A stretch of DNA of 48,610 bases, from assembly GCA_001804815.1 (NCBI GenBank), contig MHBI01000119.1:1-48610 (forward strand), written 5' to 3'. Below the pieces are notes generated by a model. That model was not told where the DNA came from. It was given only the letters and a program-made list of their open reading frames with translations, and searched no databases. Below, piece by piece: positions 7,859 to 15,250 of this stretch (position 1 is its first letter; the number at the start of each line of letters is the position of its first letter). Made by a program: the position numbers and the translations under genes. The DNA is from Lentisphaerae bacterium GWF2_50_93. Its GTDB lineage: Bacteria; Verrucomicrobiota; Lentisphaeria; Victivallales; GWF2-50-93.

Positions 7859-7873
7859 CGTTTTTATTTAAGT

Positions 7874-8116
7874 TTATTTTCCCGCTGCAGCCGGGCTGCC
7901 GTTCTCCGCAGAGCTTTTGCGTTTCTTCCTGAAATCGCTCATCGCCCTGTTGAAGTCCTCGACGATCTCGTCCACGCTCTCCTTGGAAAGGGACATGATC
8001 ATCAATGCCTCGTTGCCCGGCGCAAACCCGCACATCTCCTGGATTTCGCCGTTGGCCTCCGCGAACATGTCTTCCAACTCCGATGGAATTGACAGTTTCA
8101 CCGTCTTCTCACTCAT
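7874..8116 (-). CDS. Small acidic/basic protein of unknown function (80 aa)
   Basis: The start MSEKTVKLSI at 8116 has AGGAGG nine bases upstream; the upstream extension in the open frame is rejected. The N-terminus (KTVKLSIPSELEDMF) has the strand-then-helix look of small ribbon-helix-helix or antitoxin-like proteins, followed by an amphipathic helix and a Lys-rich, Ala-rich tail. It overlaps the upstream lipoprotein gene by 8 bases within the T4SS operon. No toxin partner was seen. A DNA-binding or chaperone role cannot be decided. Confidence 0.55.
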   Translation of the reverse strand: MSEKTVKLSIPSELEDMFAEANGEIQEMCGFAPGNEALMIMSLSKESVDEIVEDFNRAMSDFRKKRKSSAENGSPAAAGK

Positions 8117-8702
8117 CTTCCGCCTCCTTTTTAAGGTTTTTGATATTTCTTTCCGTCTCATAGTCTTTTATTTTCACCTCCATGTTCCTTATCATTTTAT
8201 CCTGTTCGCCCAGTTTTTTAAGAATCAGTGAATTCTGTTCCTCCATCTGTCTTGACTTGGCGATTGATTTTTCAATTGCGTCCACAGCTCTTTTTGTCTG
8301 GGCGAGAAGGCTCTCCGAAAACCTCCTCTGGTTGTCAACCTCGTTCTTAAGCTCGGTGTCGAAGAGTTTCTGAAGAGATGGGGATTCCCTATGACTTTTG
8401 CCCACTGGCGGACGGATTTCAGTGTTCGGCCTCAGATTCCACTGCGGGGACTCCTCGACACGGTAGAGGACGTTTTTCTCATACATGATGCCGCTGTTGT
8501 TCGGATCGACATAGCGTCCTATCGTATACGCCTTCAAGTCTTCGCCATACCTTACCCGGTCAAGATCCTCCTCAGGTATGTTGCTGCCCGCGACCGCCGC
8601 AGGCATCACGATCTGCTGTTCTATCTGCCTTGCAGGCGGCTGCGCAGTCGACATGCATCCTCCGCAGAGAAGAAGTCCGGACAAAAGTAAAAAAGTCCTC
8701 AT
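8109..8702 (-). CDS. T4SS-associated outer-membrane-type lipoprotein (197 aa)
   Basis: The N-terminus MRTFLLLSGLLLCGGC is a lipoprotein signal with a good lipobox (LCGGC), so the mature protein starts at Cys16 and is lipid-anchored. The rest is hydrophilic, and residues about 115-195 are a long predicted coiled coil rich in Lys, Glu and Gln. It lies 3 bases after the VirB10-like gene. In conjugative systems a lipoprotein of this position (VirB7/TraV-like role) stabilises the outer-membrane core with VirB9 and VirB10. No sequence family was recognised beyond that, so the role is by position. Confidence 0.7.
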   Translation of the reverse strand: MRTFLLLSGLLLCGGCMSTAQPPARQIEQQIVMPAAVAGSNIPEEDLDRVRYGEDLKAYTIGRYVDPNNSGIMYEKNVLYRVEESPQWNLRPNTEIRPPVGKSHRESPSLQKLFDTELKNEVDNQRRFSESLLAQTKRAVDAIEKSIAKSRQMEEQNSLILKKLGEQDKMIRNMEVKIKDYETERNIKNLKKEAEDE

Positions 8703-8705
8703 TTA

Positions 8706-9776
8706 TTATTTCTCCTGGGTTCTCGGCTGCCTCTCGATGAACTTCGATCCGGCAGCCATCGCATATTTCAAATCGATCGTCTGGGTCACATAAAGGTAGA
8801 ACTGCGTACCGGCCGGAACCCGGACAAAGGATCCGTCCCTTGAAATCGCCTGGAGCATCCTTTTCGCATAAAGATCCGCAGCCTTCTTCAAACCTTCAGA
8901 CAAGGCGTCCTTCACAGTCCCGCCCTTTTCCTGTGTCGTGTATCCGGTCCCGTATGTGGTGGTCGACGATGCATATCCCTCACCGGCCCCCGAGAGGAAT
9001 TCAGCGGCTACTGCAATCAGTTCCTGCATGTCCCTGGTATTTATCACATATCCCCTGATCCCCGCAGAGCCGTCGGAGATGTCCCAGTAGTCGCCATAGG
9101 GTGATTTCCGCTTATCAAGCGCGATTCCCGAAAGCCTGAGCTCCTTCCCGTTGTCATTATCGAGCGTCCTCCAGACCACAACCCATGTCCCATTGGATGA
9201 AATGCGGTCGCGCATGTCGTCCCTCGATGCAGTTCCATGAATCTCGGCACCTGCGGGAATTATCAGCCTCCCGTCATGATACAAACCCTCAGTGACAAGC
9301 GCGACGATCGGAGTATTGAGGCTCGATGAATCTACTGTTGAAACAAGCTCGCAGGATACAAGCCTTCCGAATGGCGCGTAAAGTTCCGAGACGTTCACTT
9401 CGTTATGGACAGGTTCGCAGTAGATTGAAATCGGGGGGATCATTGGCTTTGATTCCTTAGCTGATACTGCCTGGACAGGATTATTATTACCTGCAGGTGA
9501 ATTTCCATTTTTTATGGGAGATGTTCCCTTTACGGATTTACCGCTCCTGTCCTCGCCGATCTGATGTGGATTGAAAGGCACCACCTCATTCACAGTCCTT
9601 GTCTCAGGATAGGATGATTTGAAGATGCCTGATTTGTTTTCTGATTTGCTTTTTTTTTCACGGTACTGATTGTAAGCGTAGACAAGGGAAAGCCCTATCC
9701 CTGTAAAGACGACGAAAAGAACCGTCCTGCCGACTGAGGTCTTGAAGAAATCAAGGATCTTTCTTGCGTCAGTCAT
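8706..9776 (-). CDS. virB10: VirB10/TrbI-family T4SS core protein (356 aa)
   Basis: The start MTDARKILDF at 9776 follows AAGGAGG and overlaps the VirB9-like gene by 8 bases. A short cytoplasmic head and one inner-membrane span (about residues 18-35) lead into a linker, then a C-terminal beta-barrel region. Family hallmarks are visible: VALVTEGLYHDGRLIIPAGAEIHG, the later DKRKSPYGDYWDISDG and a final VRVPAGTQFYLYV, the strand pair conserved in VirB10/TrbI. VirB10 spans both membranes and passes the energy signal to the outer-membrane pore. The linker is Gly/Asn/Lys-rich rather than strongly Pro-rich. Confidence 0.9.
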   Translation of the reverse strand: MTDARKILDFFKTSVGRTVLFVVFTGIGLSLVYAYNQYREKKSKSENKSGIFKSSYPETRTVNEVVPFNPHQIGEDRSGKSVKGTSPIKNGNSPAGNNNPVQAVSAKESKPMIPPISIYCEPVHNEVNVSELYAPFGRLVSCELVSTVDSSSLNTPIVALVTEGLYHDGRLIIPAGAEIHGTASRDDMRDRISSNGTWVVVWRTLDNDNGKELRLSGIALDKRKSPYGDYWDISDGSAGIRGYVINTRDMQELIAVAAEFLSGAGEGYASSTTTYGTGYTTQEKGGTVKDALSEGLKKAADLYAKRMLQAISRDGSFVRVPAGTQFYLYVTQTIDLKYAMAAGSKFIERQPRTQEK

Positions 9777-10662
9777 TCTTCTCCTCCTTGTCTTTCTTTT
9801 CTTCCTCCTTCTTATTGTTCTTGTCTGCCTTTTCCAGATCATCTGGAGAGACGATAATGCTCCACCTGTTGTCTGCGGAAAGATTGTTCCAGCCTCCGGT
9901 CGGAGTTCCAGTTATTGCGAAATACGCGGGAATTGATGAATTGGGCGGTATGATTCCGGATGCGTCGGTGATGGATGCGTAATAGATCGTCTCACCGAGC
10001 CTCGCCGCCATCATTCTCGGATCATAGACGATCTGCGTGCCCGATCCATTGTTAAGCAGAATTCTGAATACAACCGTATCCTCGCCGTCGAACCTGAATA
10101 TCTCGTCAATCGTTATCGAGAACCTGTCATAGAGGATCTTCTGGCCCGACTTGACATATTGGACGTCGGCAATCGCTTCTGGATGGTGTTTTTTGAAAAG
10201 CGCATACGCCTTCGCCTTGTCGAGAAGTGAAAGCAGGACGCTTGACGTCACTGATTTTTTTCTGTTCCTGCTTGAACTCTTGGAGGAAATAAAAGTGACC
10301 GAGCCGGACGGCTCCTCCGCCGACTCTTCAAGTTCAATGACGTATGTCTTCCTGTTATAGACTATGTTCAGCGAACCTCTTGCATTCTTCTTCAGTGCCC
10401 TTATCGAAAAGAAATAGTTCCCCGGCAGATAGCTCAAAAGGAAATCTCCGGAAGCTGTAGCGGAATCCGTCACAACGTTCGCTCCGGCTATCGCGCTCAA
10501 CGCAGACGGGAACATCACCGTCGTAACAGATTTGTCGAACCCGACCTTTATCCTGTGGACGCTGTATTCGTCAAGTTCAATCTGCCTTGTCTGCTGTGCC
10601 GAAAGCTCATAACCAGAAAGACAGAAGATTAATAAAAAAGAAGCAAGGAACTTAGTTCCCAT
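9769..10662 (-). CDS. virB9: VirB9/TrbG/TraK-like T4SS outer-membrane complex protein (297 aa)
   Basis: A signal peptide (MGTKFLASFLLIFCLSGYELSAQ) is followed by TRQIELDEYSVHRIKVGFDKSV and VMFPSALSAIAGANV, the N-terminal pattern of VirB9/TraK proteins, in which a strand contacts the inner core. A C-terminal beta-domain (TVVFRILLNNGSG, PAYFAITGTPTGGWN) precedes a charged Lys/Glu tail. The start at 10662 was chosen because it gives the signal peptide; the gene overlaps the VirB8-like gene by 11 bases and the VirB10-like gene by 8. The chain is longer than some VirB9 proteins and divergent, so the assignment depends partly on position between VirB8 and VirB10. Confidence 0.75.
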   Translation of the reverse strand: MGTKFLASFLLIFCLSGYELSAQQTRQIELDEYSVHRIKVGFDKSVTTVMFPSALSAIAGANVVTDSATASGDFLLSYLPGNYFFSIRALKKNARGSLNIVYNRKTYVIELEESAEEPSGSVTFISSKSSSRNRKKSVTSSVLLSLLDKAKAYALFKKHHPEAIADVQYVKSGQKILYDRFSITIDEIFRFDGEDTVVFRILLNNGSGTQIVYDPRMMAARLGETIYYASITDASGIIPPNSSIPAYFAITGTPTGGWNNLSADNRWSIIVSPDDLEKADKNNKKEEEKKDKEEKND

Positions 10663-11257
10663 TTTTGACCGCCTTGTATTTGAGGTTCCAGACGGCCAGA
10701 GGCAGCCGTCCATTTGTTGAAAGATTCGGGTTCCTGACAAGCGTCAGGACGATTTCAAAGAGGTAAGATTCGGAGAATGTCTGTCCGCTGAATACTCCCG
10801 TCCTCACGATCTGCCCCTTGACCTGGGAGATGATCTTGTTGCTGTTTGTCTGGATCGTGTTTATCTCGGAGATTTCCGCCTTCTGGTGGATGTTCTTCTT
10901 ACTGAACTCGGCGGATTCGCCTTCGATGATTTTCAGCGCATGCGAGTATGCCGGTTCGATATAGAGCTGTTTAAGAAGCACATTGTTGTCCGAACCTGCC
11001 GGAGACCGGTTGAGAAAGGCGTCCGCCGCCAGGGTGGATATGTACCCGTGGAGCTTTTCAGATTCCTCAAGGCCCTTCACCGGAGCCACGTGGAACACAC
11101 CCGATTCGTCCATGACTATGACCTTCTCATGTGTTCTTGCGATATTGAAGAGAACAATCGGCTGGACTACGGAAATGACCATGAGGACGAACGCGACTAC
11201 AAACCAGAATCTCGCCGCAAGGAGATTGTTTGAAAATAGTCTTACTGGATTAATCAT
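10652..11257 (-). CDS. virB8: VirB8/TraE-like T4SS inner-membrane protein (201 aa)
   Basis: One N-terminal membrane segment (FWFVVAFVLMVISVVQPIVLF, about residues 17-37) is followed by a periplasmic domain of about 160 residues, the TraE/VirB8 topology. The domain alternates a helical first half with a strand-rich second half (IISQVKGQIVRTGVF, YLFEIVLTLVRNPN). VirB8 assembles the inner-membrane complex of the pilus machine. The gene overlaps VirB6 by ATGA. Sequence similarity to classic VirB8 is weak; size, topology and gene order carry the call. Confidence 0.75.
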   Translation of the reverse strand: MINPVRLFSNNLLAARFWFVVAFVLMVISVVQPIVLFNIARTHEKVIVMDESGVFHVAPVKGLEESEKLHGYISTLAADAFLNRSPAGSDNNVLLKQLYIEPAYSHALKIIEGESAEFSKKNIHQKAEISEINTIQTNSNKIISQVKGQIVRTGVFSGQTFSESYLFEIVLTLVRNPNLSTNGRLPLAVWNLKYKAVKNGN

Positions 11258-12384
11258 CTGGAACCTCCCGGTTTTACCGGTCTTGGGATAGGCTGCTGTA
11301 TTCCGCCGTTCTGCGTACGGATTGGATTTGCAAATCCGGAAATCGGTCTGCCATCGATTCCAAGCGGGACTTTCAGCTGCGAATTCGCTCCTCCCATTCC
11401 ACCGGATGAACCCATGTTCGCCGGAAGCGAACTCATCATGGCTCCGAGCTGGGTTGAGATGTTCTGGAGTGATTTCGCGGCCGGTGCCTCGTTCGGCTTC
11501 ACCATCGACCTTGTGCTGTCACCTGCGGCCGTGATCGCTGGCGCTCTCTGGAACATGGAGCCGGAAAAGACTCCGTACATGGTTCCAAGTTTTATCGCGG
11601 CTCCTTCCACATCCCCGCCCTTTAGAAGGAGCGAAAGAAGCATTGGGCCTCCGCAGTAGAATATGCATATTCCCAGAAAGAAGTACCAGGCGAGCGCAAG
11701 AGCGGCCAGGATTCCGACGACCGCCACCTGTCCCGCCGTCGCGCCTATCGCGACCGCAGCGGCCACCGTGACACCGCCGGACAATGTTCCGCCAATTGCG
11801 TATTCCGCAATCAGTACTGAAATGAGCTGCCAGCCCGAAATCACGGCAAGGTCCGCAAGGTTGAACCCGATGCTCCACATCGTAATCGAAAGTGTCGTCA
11901 CAAGGAACTTGACTCCCGTTCCTTCAAGATTAGGAACGGCAAGGAACGACAGGATCAGGGGAGACACCGCGATAAGAAGGTATATCACGACCATCTGGAC
12001 AAGTACGGCTATCTTCCTGATGAGGTACGAAATCCAGAAAAGCGTGTTGTAGACGTACCTGGCCAGGGTCGGGACTGGATTAGCAACACTGTCCTCCCCC
12101 TCGATCCTGACGTTCACGACCGCGTTCTGGAGCATCACATCGATGTCCTGGTTCACCTTGACCGACACTCCTTCGAATATCTTCCTCGCCTTCAGCGAAA
12201 TGTCCGGATAATAGCTTATCAGCGCGGCTATGCACAGGAAATAGACGATGATTCTGAAACCGTCCGAAATGTCCGATTTCACATGCTTCGCCCTCATGAG
12301 CCAGCCAAGCACGCAGAACGCACCTCCCAGCGGAAGCAGCGCCTCCCTTATCAGCATCGCAAACTGGAGTCCCGGACTGTCCAT
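11254..12384 (-). CDS. virB6: VirB6/TrbL-like polytopic membrane protein (376 aa)
   Basis: At least six hydrophobic segments are visible, among them ALLPLGGAFCVLGWLM, IIVYFLCIAALISYY, AVLVQMVVIYLLIAVSP, an Ala/Gly-rich pair around residues 200-235 and WYFFLGICIFYCGG. The C-terminal 110 residues are soluble and rich in Gly, Pro and Asn (GSSGGMGGANS), as in TrbL. VirB6-type proteins form part of the inner-membrane channel for the DNA substrate. The gene overlaps the VirB8-like gene by ATGA and begins one base after the VirB5-like stop. The AVSPLILSFLAVP segment resembles the TrbL core. Confidence 0.85.
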   Translation of the reverse strand: MDSPGLQFAMLIREALLPLGGAFCVLGWLMRAKHVKSDISDGFRIIVYFLCIAALISYYPDISLKARKIFEGVSVKVNQDIDVMLQNAVVNVRIEGEDSVANPVPTLARYVYNTLFWISYLIRKIAVLVQMVVIYLLIAVSPLILSFLAVPNLEGTGVKFLVTTLSITMWSIGFNLADLAVISGWQLISVLIAEYAIGGTLSGGVTVAAAVAIGATAGQVAVVGILAALALAWYFFLGICIFYCGGPMLLSLLLKGGDVEGAAIKLGTMYGVFSGSMFQRAPAITAAGDSTRSMVKPNEAPAAKSLQNISTQLGAMMSSLPANMGSSGGMGGANSQLKVPLGIDGRPISGFANPIRTQNGGIQQPIPRPVKPGGSR

Positions 12385-12385
12385 G

Positions 12386-13114
12386 TCAGAATTTCTCCAG
12401 TATCTTTTTGGCCTCTCCCGAATCCATCACGCCTTTCGAGCTGTCCGCGTTGAGCGTCTTCTTAAGAGTCTTCCTCTCCTCCTCTTCCCTCTTGCTCTTC
12501 TCGTTCTCCGCCTTGATGTATCCGCCGAGAAGCCGGTTCATGGCCTGCTGCTCCCGGTTCTGCTCCGCCGAAATCACTGAATTGACAGCAGACAGCGCCG
12601 CATCGGCCTTCTGTACCTCCGCTTCCGTTTTTGCTGCGTTCACTCTGTTCCCGAGATTTTTAACTTCAGCTACAAGAACGGACTTCCTGTCTCTGGTTTC
12701 CCTGTCAATCGAACTATGTTCATCAAGAAGGGTGTCGACAGCGGCAAGGAAATCCTCTGGTTTCTCATCCCCTGTCAGGGGATTTTCAGCCAAAACATCC
12801 TTCTTCACATCGAGAAGATCCGTGTTCACAGCCTTCTGGAAAGCAGCCGGTTCTCCGTTCCTGTTTTTGATAAGCTCAACATCGCCGGATGTCTTCCGTT
12901 CAGTGTCGAGGATTGAGGAAAGCCTGTTCAACTGTTCATTCAGCTGGCTTATCTGGTAGTCCATCCTGTTAAGCTTCGCCTTGTCTCCCTCCACTATCTG
13001 CCCCTTCACAGTGTACGTCGCCCGCTCCACCGCCGGATCGTAGACATAGTACTGCGCAAAGATGTCCGGGATGGAAATTAAAGCGAAAAAAATCATCATC
13101 AGAATTCTTATCAT
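12386..13114 (-). CDS. virB5: VirB5/TrbJ-like periplasmic pilus-associated protein (242 aa)
   Basis: A signal peptide (MIRILMMIFFALISIPDIFA) leads into an all-helical, coiled-coil protein. The late segment NRVNAAKTEAEVQKADAALS followed by NREQQAMNRLL matches the helix pair conserved in TrbJ/VirB5 proteins, minor pilus or adhesion components. AGGAGG lies 9 bases before the ATG at 13114. It ends 1 base before the VirB6-like start, the usual VirB5-VirB6 order. The middle (GDEKPEDFLAAVDTLL) is not recognised. Confidence 0.75.
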   Translation of the reverse strand: MIRILMMIFFALISIPDIFAQYYVYDPAVERATYTVKGQIVEGDKAKLNRMDYQISQLNEQLNRLSSILDTERKTSGDVELIKNRNGEPAAFQKAVNTDLLDVKKDVLAENPLTGDEKPEDFLAAVDTLLDEHSSIDRETRDRKSVLVAEVKNLGNRVNAAKTEAEVQKADAALSAVNSVISAEQNREQQAMNRLLGGYIKAENEKSKREEEERKTLKKTLNADSSKGVMDSGEAKKILEKF

Positions 13115-13126
13115 GTTAAATCCCTC

Positions 13127-13564
13127 CTATTCTTCCGTTCTAATAACAACTTTATGCGGTGCATAGTTGACTCCGTCCTTCTCCTCGGTCCCTGGAAACT
13201 CGTAGTATCTGCTGTCCGCCTGCAGCCGGGACTCATCCTCCCTCTGCCGGTTCTGGATTATCCAGTACTGGGTCTTGACCGTATCTCCGGCACCAAGATC
13301 GTAACCCGCGCGGAACTCCTCCCTGCTTTCATCCTTTATATTCGCGCGTATGATCTCCGCCGCCGTATACCCGCCTACAGCCGAAGCCCCTGCAATCAGG
13401 TCCTGGTGCTTCTGCCCCTCTGTCGCCTTGTATCCTATGTATCCAGTCCCCAGCGCCGTCAGCACCGAAAGCAGCTGCCCCTTCTCAAAGCCCGAAAAGG
13501 AGGCGCAGCCGGAACATGAAATGACCATCGTAAGCAGCAGGAAATAAATTGTTGTTTTTTTCAT
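13127..13564 (-). CDS. Lipoprotein with glycine-zipper-like segment, T4SS operon (145 aa)
   Basis: MKKTTIYFLLLTMVISCSGC is a lipoprotein signal with lipobox SCSGC. The mature part has a hydrophobic Gly/Ala-rich region (LSVLTALGTGYIGYKA, then GASAVGGYTAAEII) like glycine-zipper segments that dip into the outer membrane, and a hydrophilic C-terminus. The start at 13564 overlaps the previous stop by ATGA. With two lipoproteins in the operon, either could serve as the VirB7/TraV-type anchor. The gene follows the two CHB-domain proteins and may tether them or the pore. Confidence 0.65.
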   Translation of the reverse strand: MKKTTIYFLLLTMVISCSGCASFSGFEKGQLLSVLTALGTGYIGYKATEGQKHQDLIAGASAVGGYTAAEIIRANIKDESREEFRAGYDLGAGDTVKTQYWIIQNRQREDESRLQADSRYYEFPGTEEKDGVNYAPHKVVIRTEE

Positions 13565-15192
13565 TTTGTGAAATAAATCCTTTTTGACCATGAGTCATTG
13601 CCATTTTTATCCTCATCGGAAGCACCTCCGCCATTGATGGACGGATGAGTTTCCTGCTTCATCAGGAACGGGAATATTCCTACTAAACCAATTGCGCCAA
13701 GGCTCAGGTAATCGGTGTCCCCGCTAGTGTTGTCATAGCTGTTGTAAGTGTTCAAGGTGCTGTAATAGTTGCTGTCGCCCTCGTTGGTCGTAGATGTCGA
13801 AGTCCCGCCGGATGTTCCTCCGCTGTCACCGGTTCCAGATCCACTCCCGTCTGTTCCTCCGTCACCATCCCCAGTTCCTCCGCCGGTGTCTCCGCCATCC
13901 GTATCACCGGTACCAGTGTCATCGCCTCCGCTGGTCCACTCATCGTCGAGATCAATAATTTCATCAAGGATTCCATCATCCTGGAGTGTTTCAAACTGGT
14001 CGAAAAGCCCGTTCCTTGCGTCCAAGTAGTCGTTGTATGCGTCATTTGTCCCGTCTCCCTGCGGGAGGGGGTAGTCGAGTATGTATGCGCGGCTGACCTT
14101 GTCGCTGTTGCCCATGCCCGCTTTCACCGCAAACGCCTTGACTCGGCAGGAACCGGCAAGAGTTATAGATCCGGAATAGACAGGACTTGTCTTGGAAGGT
14201 TCGGTTCCATTGGTCGTGTAATAGATGGTTGCTCCCTGCGTGGTGCAGGTGATTTCAACGGCGGGAAGTTCCGTGAAAGCCCCGCCGGTCGGCGAGATCA
14301 CAGGAGTTGTGACTTTTTCCAGGACAAACTCGTATACTGCGGATACTACATCGCTTTCTCCATCGGTCCCCACGACTTTCGCTTCAATCGTCGATGTCTC
14401 GGTCACTATTATCGGGTTGACGTATTCAGTCCATGATGTCTGGCCTGGCCCGTAGCTGTATCTGAAAAGAATTGTCCCTTCACCATTGTTGTTAGGGGAG
14501 TTTGAGATAGTCACCTCCACCTCGTCTCCCACCTGGAATCCGGCACCCGGCGGGAATATCTCCGGGGGATCCCAGCCTATCTGGAAGGTCTTGGTATTCA
14601 CATTTGATTTCAGTCCGCCATAGAAGGCGACAGCCTTGACGGTCATATCGCTGGATACTGTGAAAGGATAGAGATAGGGCGTGGAACTTGCCGTAGGCGC
14701 GGTTCCGTCCGTAGTATAGTAAATCTGCGAATTCGGGAATCCGTCGGGAGGCAGGATGCACACTATCGTGTCAGGTCTTACAATGCCTCCCGGCGGACTT
14801 ATAGCTGGAACATCCATCGAGCGGATTGTCACTTCATATGTTGCAGAACCGGATACCGGGGACGAACCGCCTATCCACATCCCGAACTGGTCGCCGGCCG
14901 ATCCCAAAATAGTGTTTTCAGCCGCGCCGTTGTCCAGAATCCACATATACGGCACCCCGTTCTTATACAGGTACATGTTATGGTTGGTTCCGTAGTTCCC
15001 TGAAGACCAGAATCCGTCGATCCACCTGAAGGTGAGCGAAGCGTCCGCTGACAGGGTGAATTTCGTGGAATTGATCCAGTCCTGGGTGTTCGACACCGTG
15101 ACAACTGGGTTCATTTCATACCTCAGCGCCTGCTGGGAGAAAAGGCCCTGCTGCATCAGCAGCAGACATGTGAGAACCATGAGCTTTTTCAT
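13561..15192 (-). CDS. Exported surface protein with chitobiase C-terminal-type domains, copy 1 (543 aa)
   Basis: A signal peptide (MKKLMVLTCLLLMQQGLFSQ) is followed by a unique N-terminal domain of about 110 residues (DGFWSSGNYGTNHNMY). Then come two CHB_HEX_C-type beta domains: ISPPGGIVRP with YYTTDGTAP, and ISPTGGAF with IYYTTNGTEPSKTSPVYSG. These are separated by an Ig-like stretch with VTISNSPNNNGEG. A Gly/Asp/Thr-rich low-complexity stalk and a hydrophobic C-terminus (LSLGAIGLVGIFPFLM) complete it. Such domains bind carbohydrate or act as spacers. Its place inside the T4SS operon suggests an adhesin on the pilus or donor surface. AGGAGG precedes the start. It is a paralogue of the next gene upstream. 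Confidence 0.75.
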   Translation of the reverse strand: MKKLMVLTCLLLMQQGLFSQQALRYEMNPVVTVSNTQDWINSTKFTLSADASLTFRWIDGFWSSGNYGTNHNMYLYKNGVPYMWILDNGAAENTILGSAGDQFGMWIGGSSPVSGSATYEVTIRSMDVPAISPPGGIVRPDTIVCILPPDGFPNSQIYYTTDGTAPTASSTPYLYPFTVSSDMTVKAVAFYGGLKSNVNTKTFQIGWDPPEIFPPGAGFQVGDEVEVTISNSPNNNGEGTILFRYSYGPGQTSWTEYVNPIIVTETSTIEAKVVGTDGESDVVSAVYEFVLEKVTTPVISPTGGAFTELPAVEITCTTQGATIYYTTNGTEPSKTSPVYSGSITLAGSCRVKAFAVKAGMGNSDKVSRAYILDYPLPQGDGTNDAYNDYLDARNGLFDQFETLQDDGILDEIIDLDDEWTSGGDDTGTGDTDGGDTGGGTGDGDGGTDGSGSGTGDSGGTSGGTSTSTTNEGDSNYYSTLNTYNSYDNTSGDTDYLSLGAIGLVGIFPFLMKQETHPSINGGGASDEDKNGNDSWSKRIYFTK

Positions 15193-15250
15193 GCGGAACC
15201 TCCTGTCTTTTTATATTTGAACTGTGTTTTCCATGTCGATTTCCAAATCT

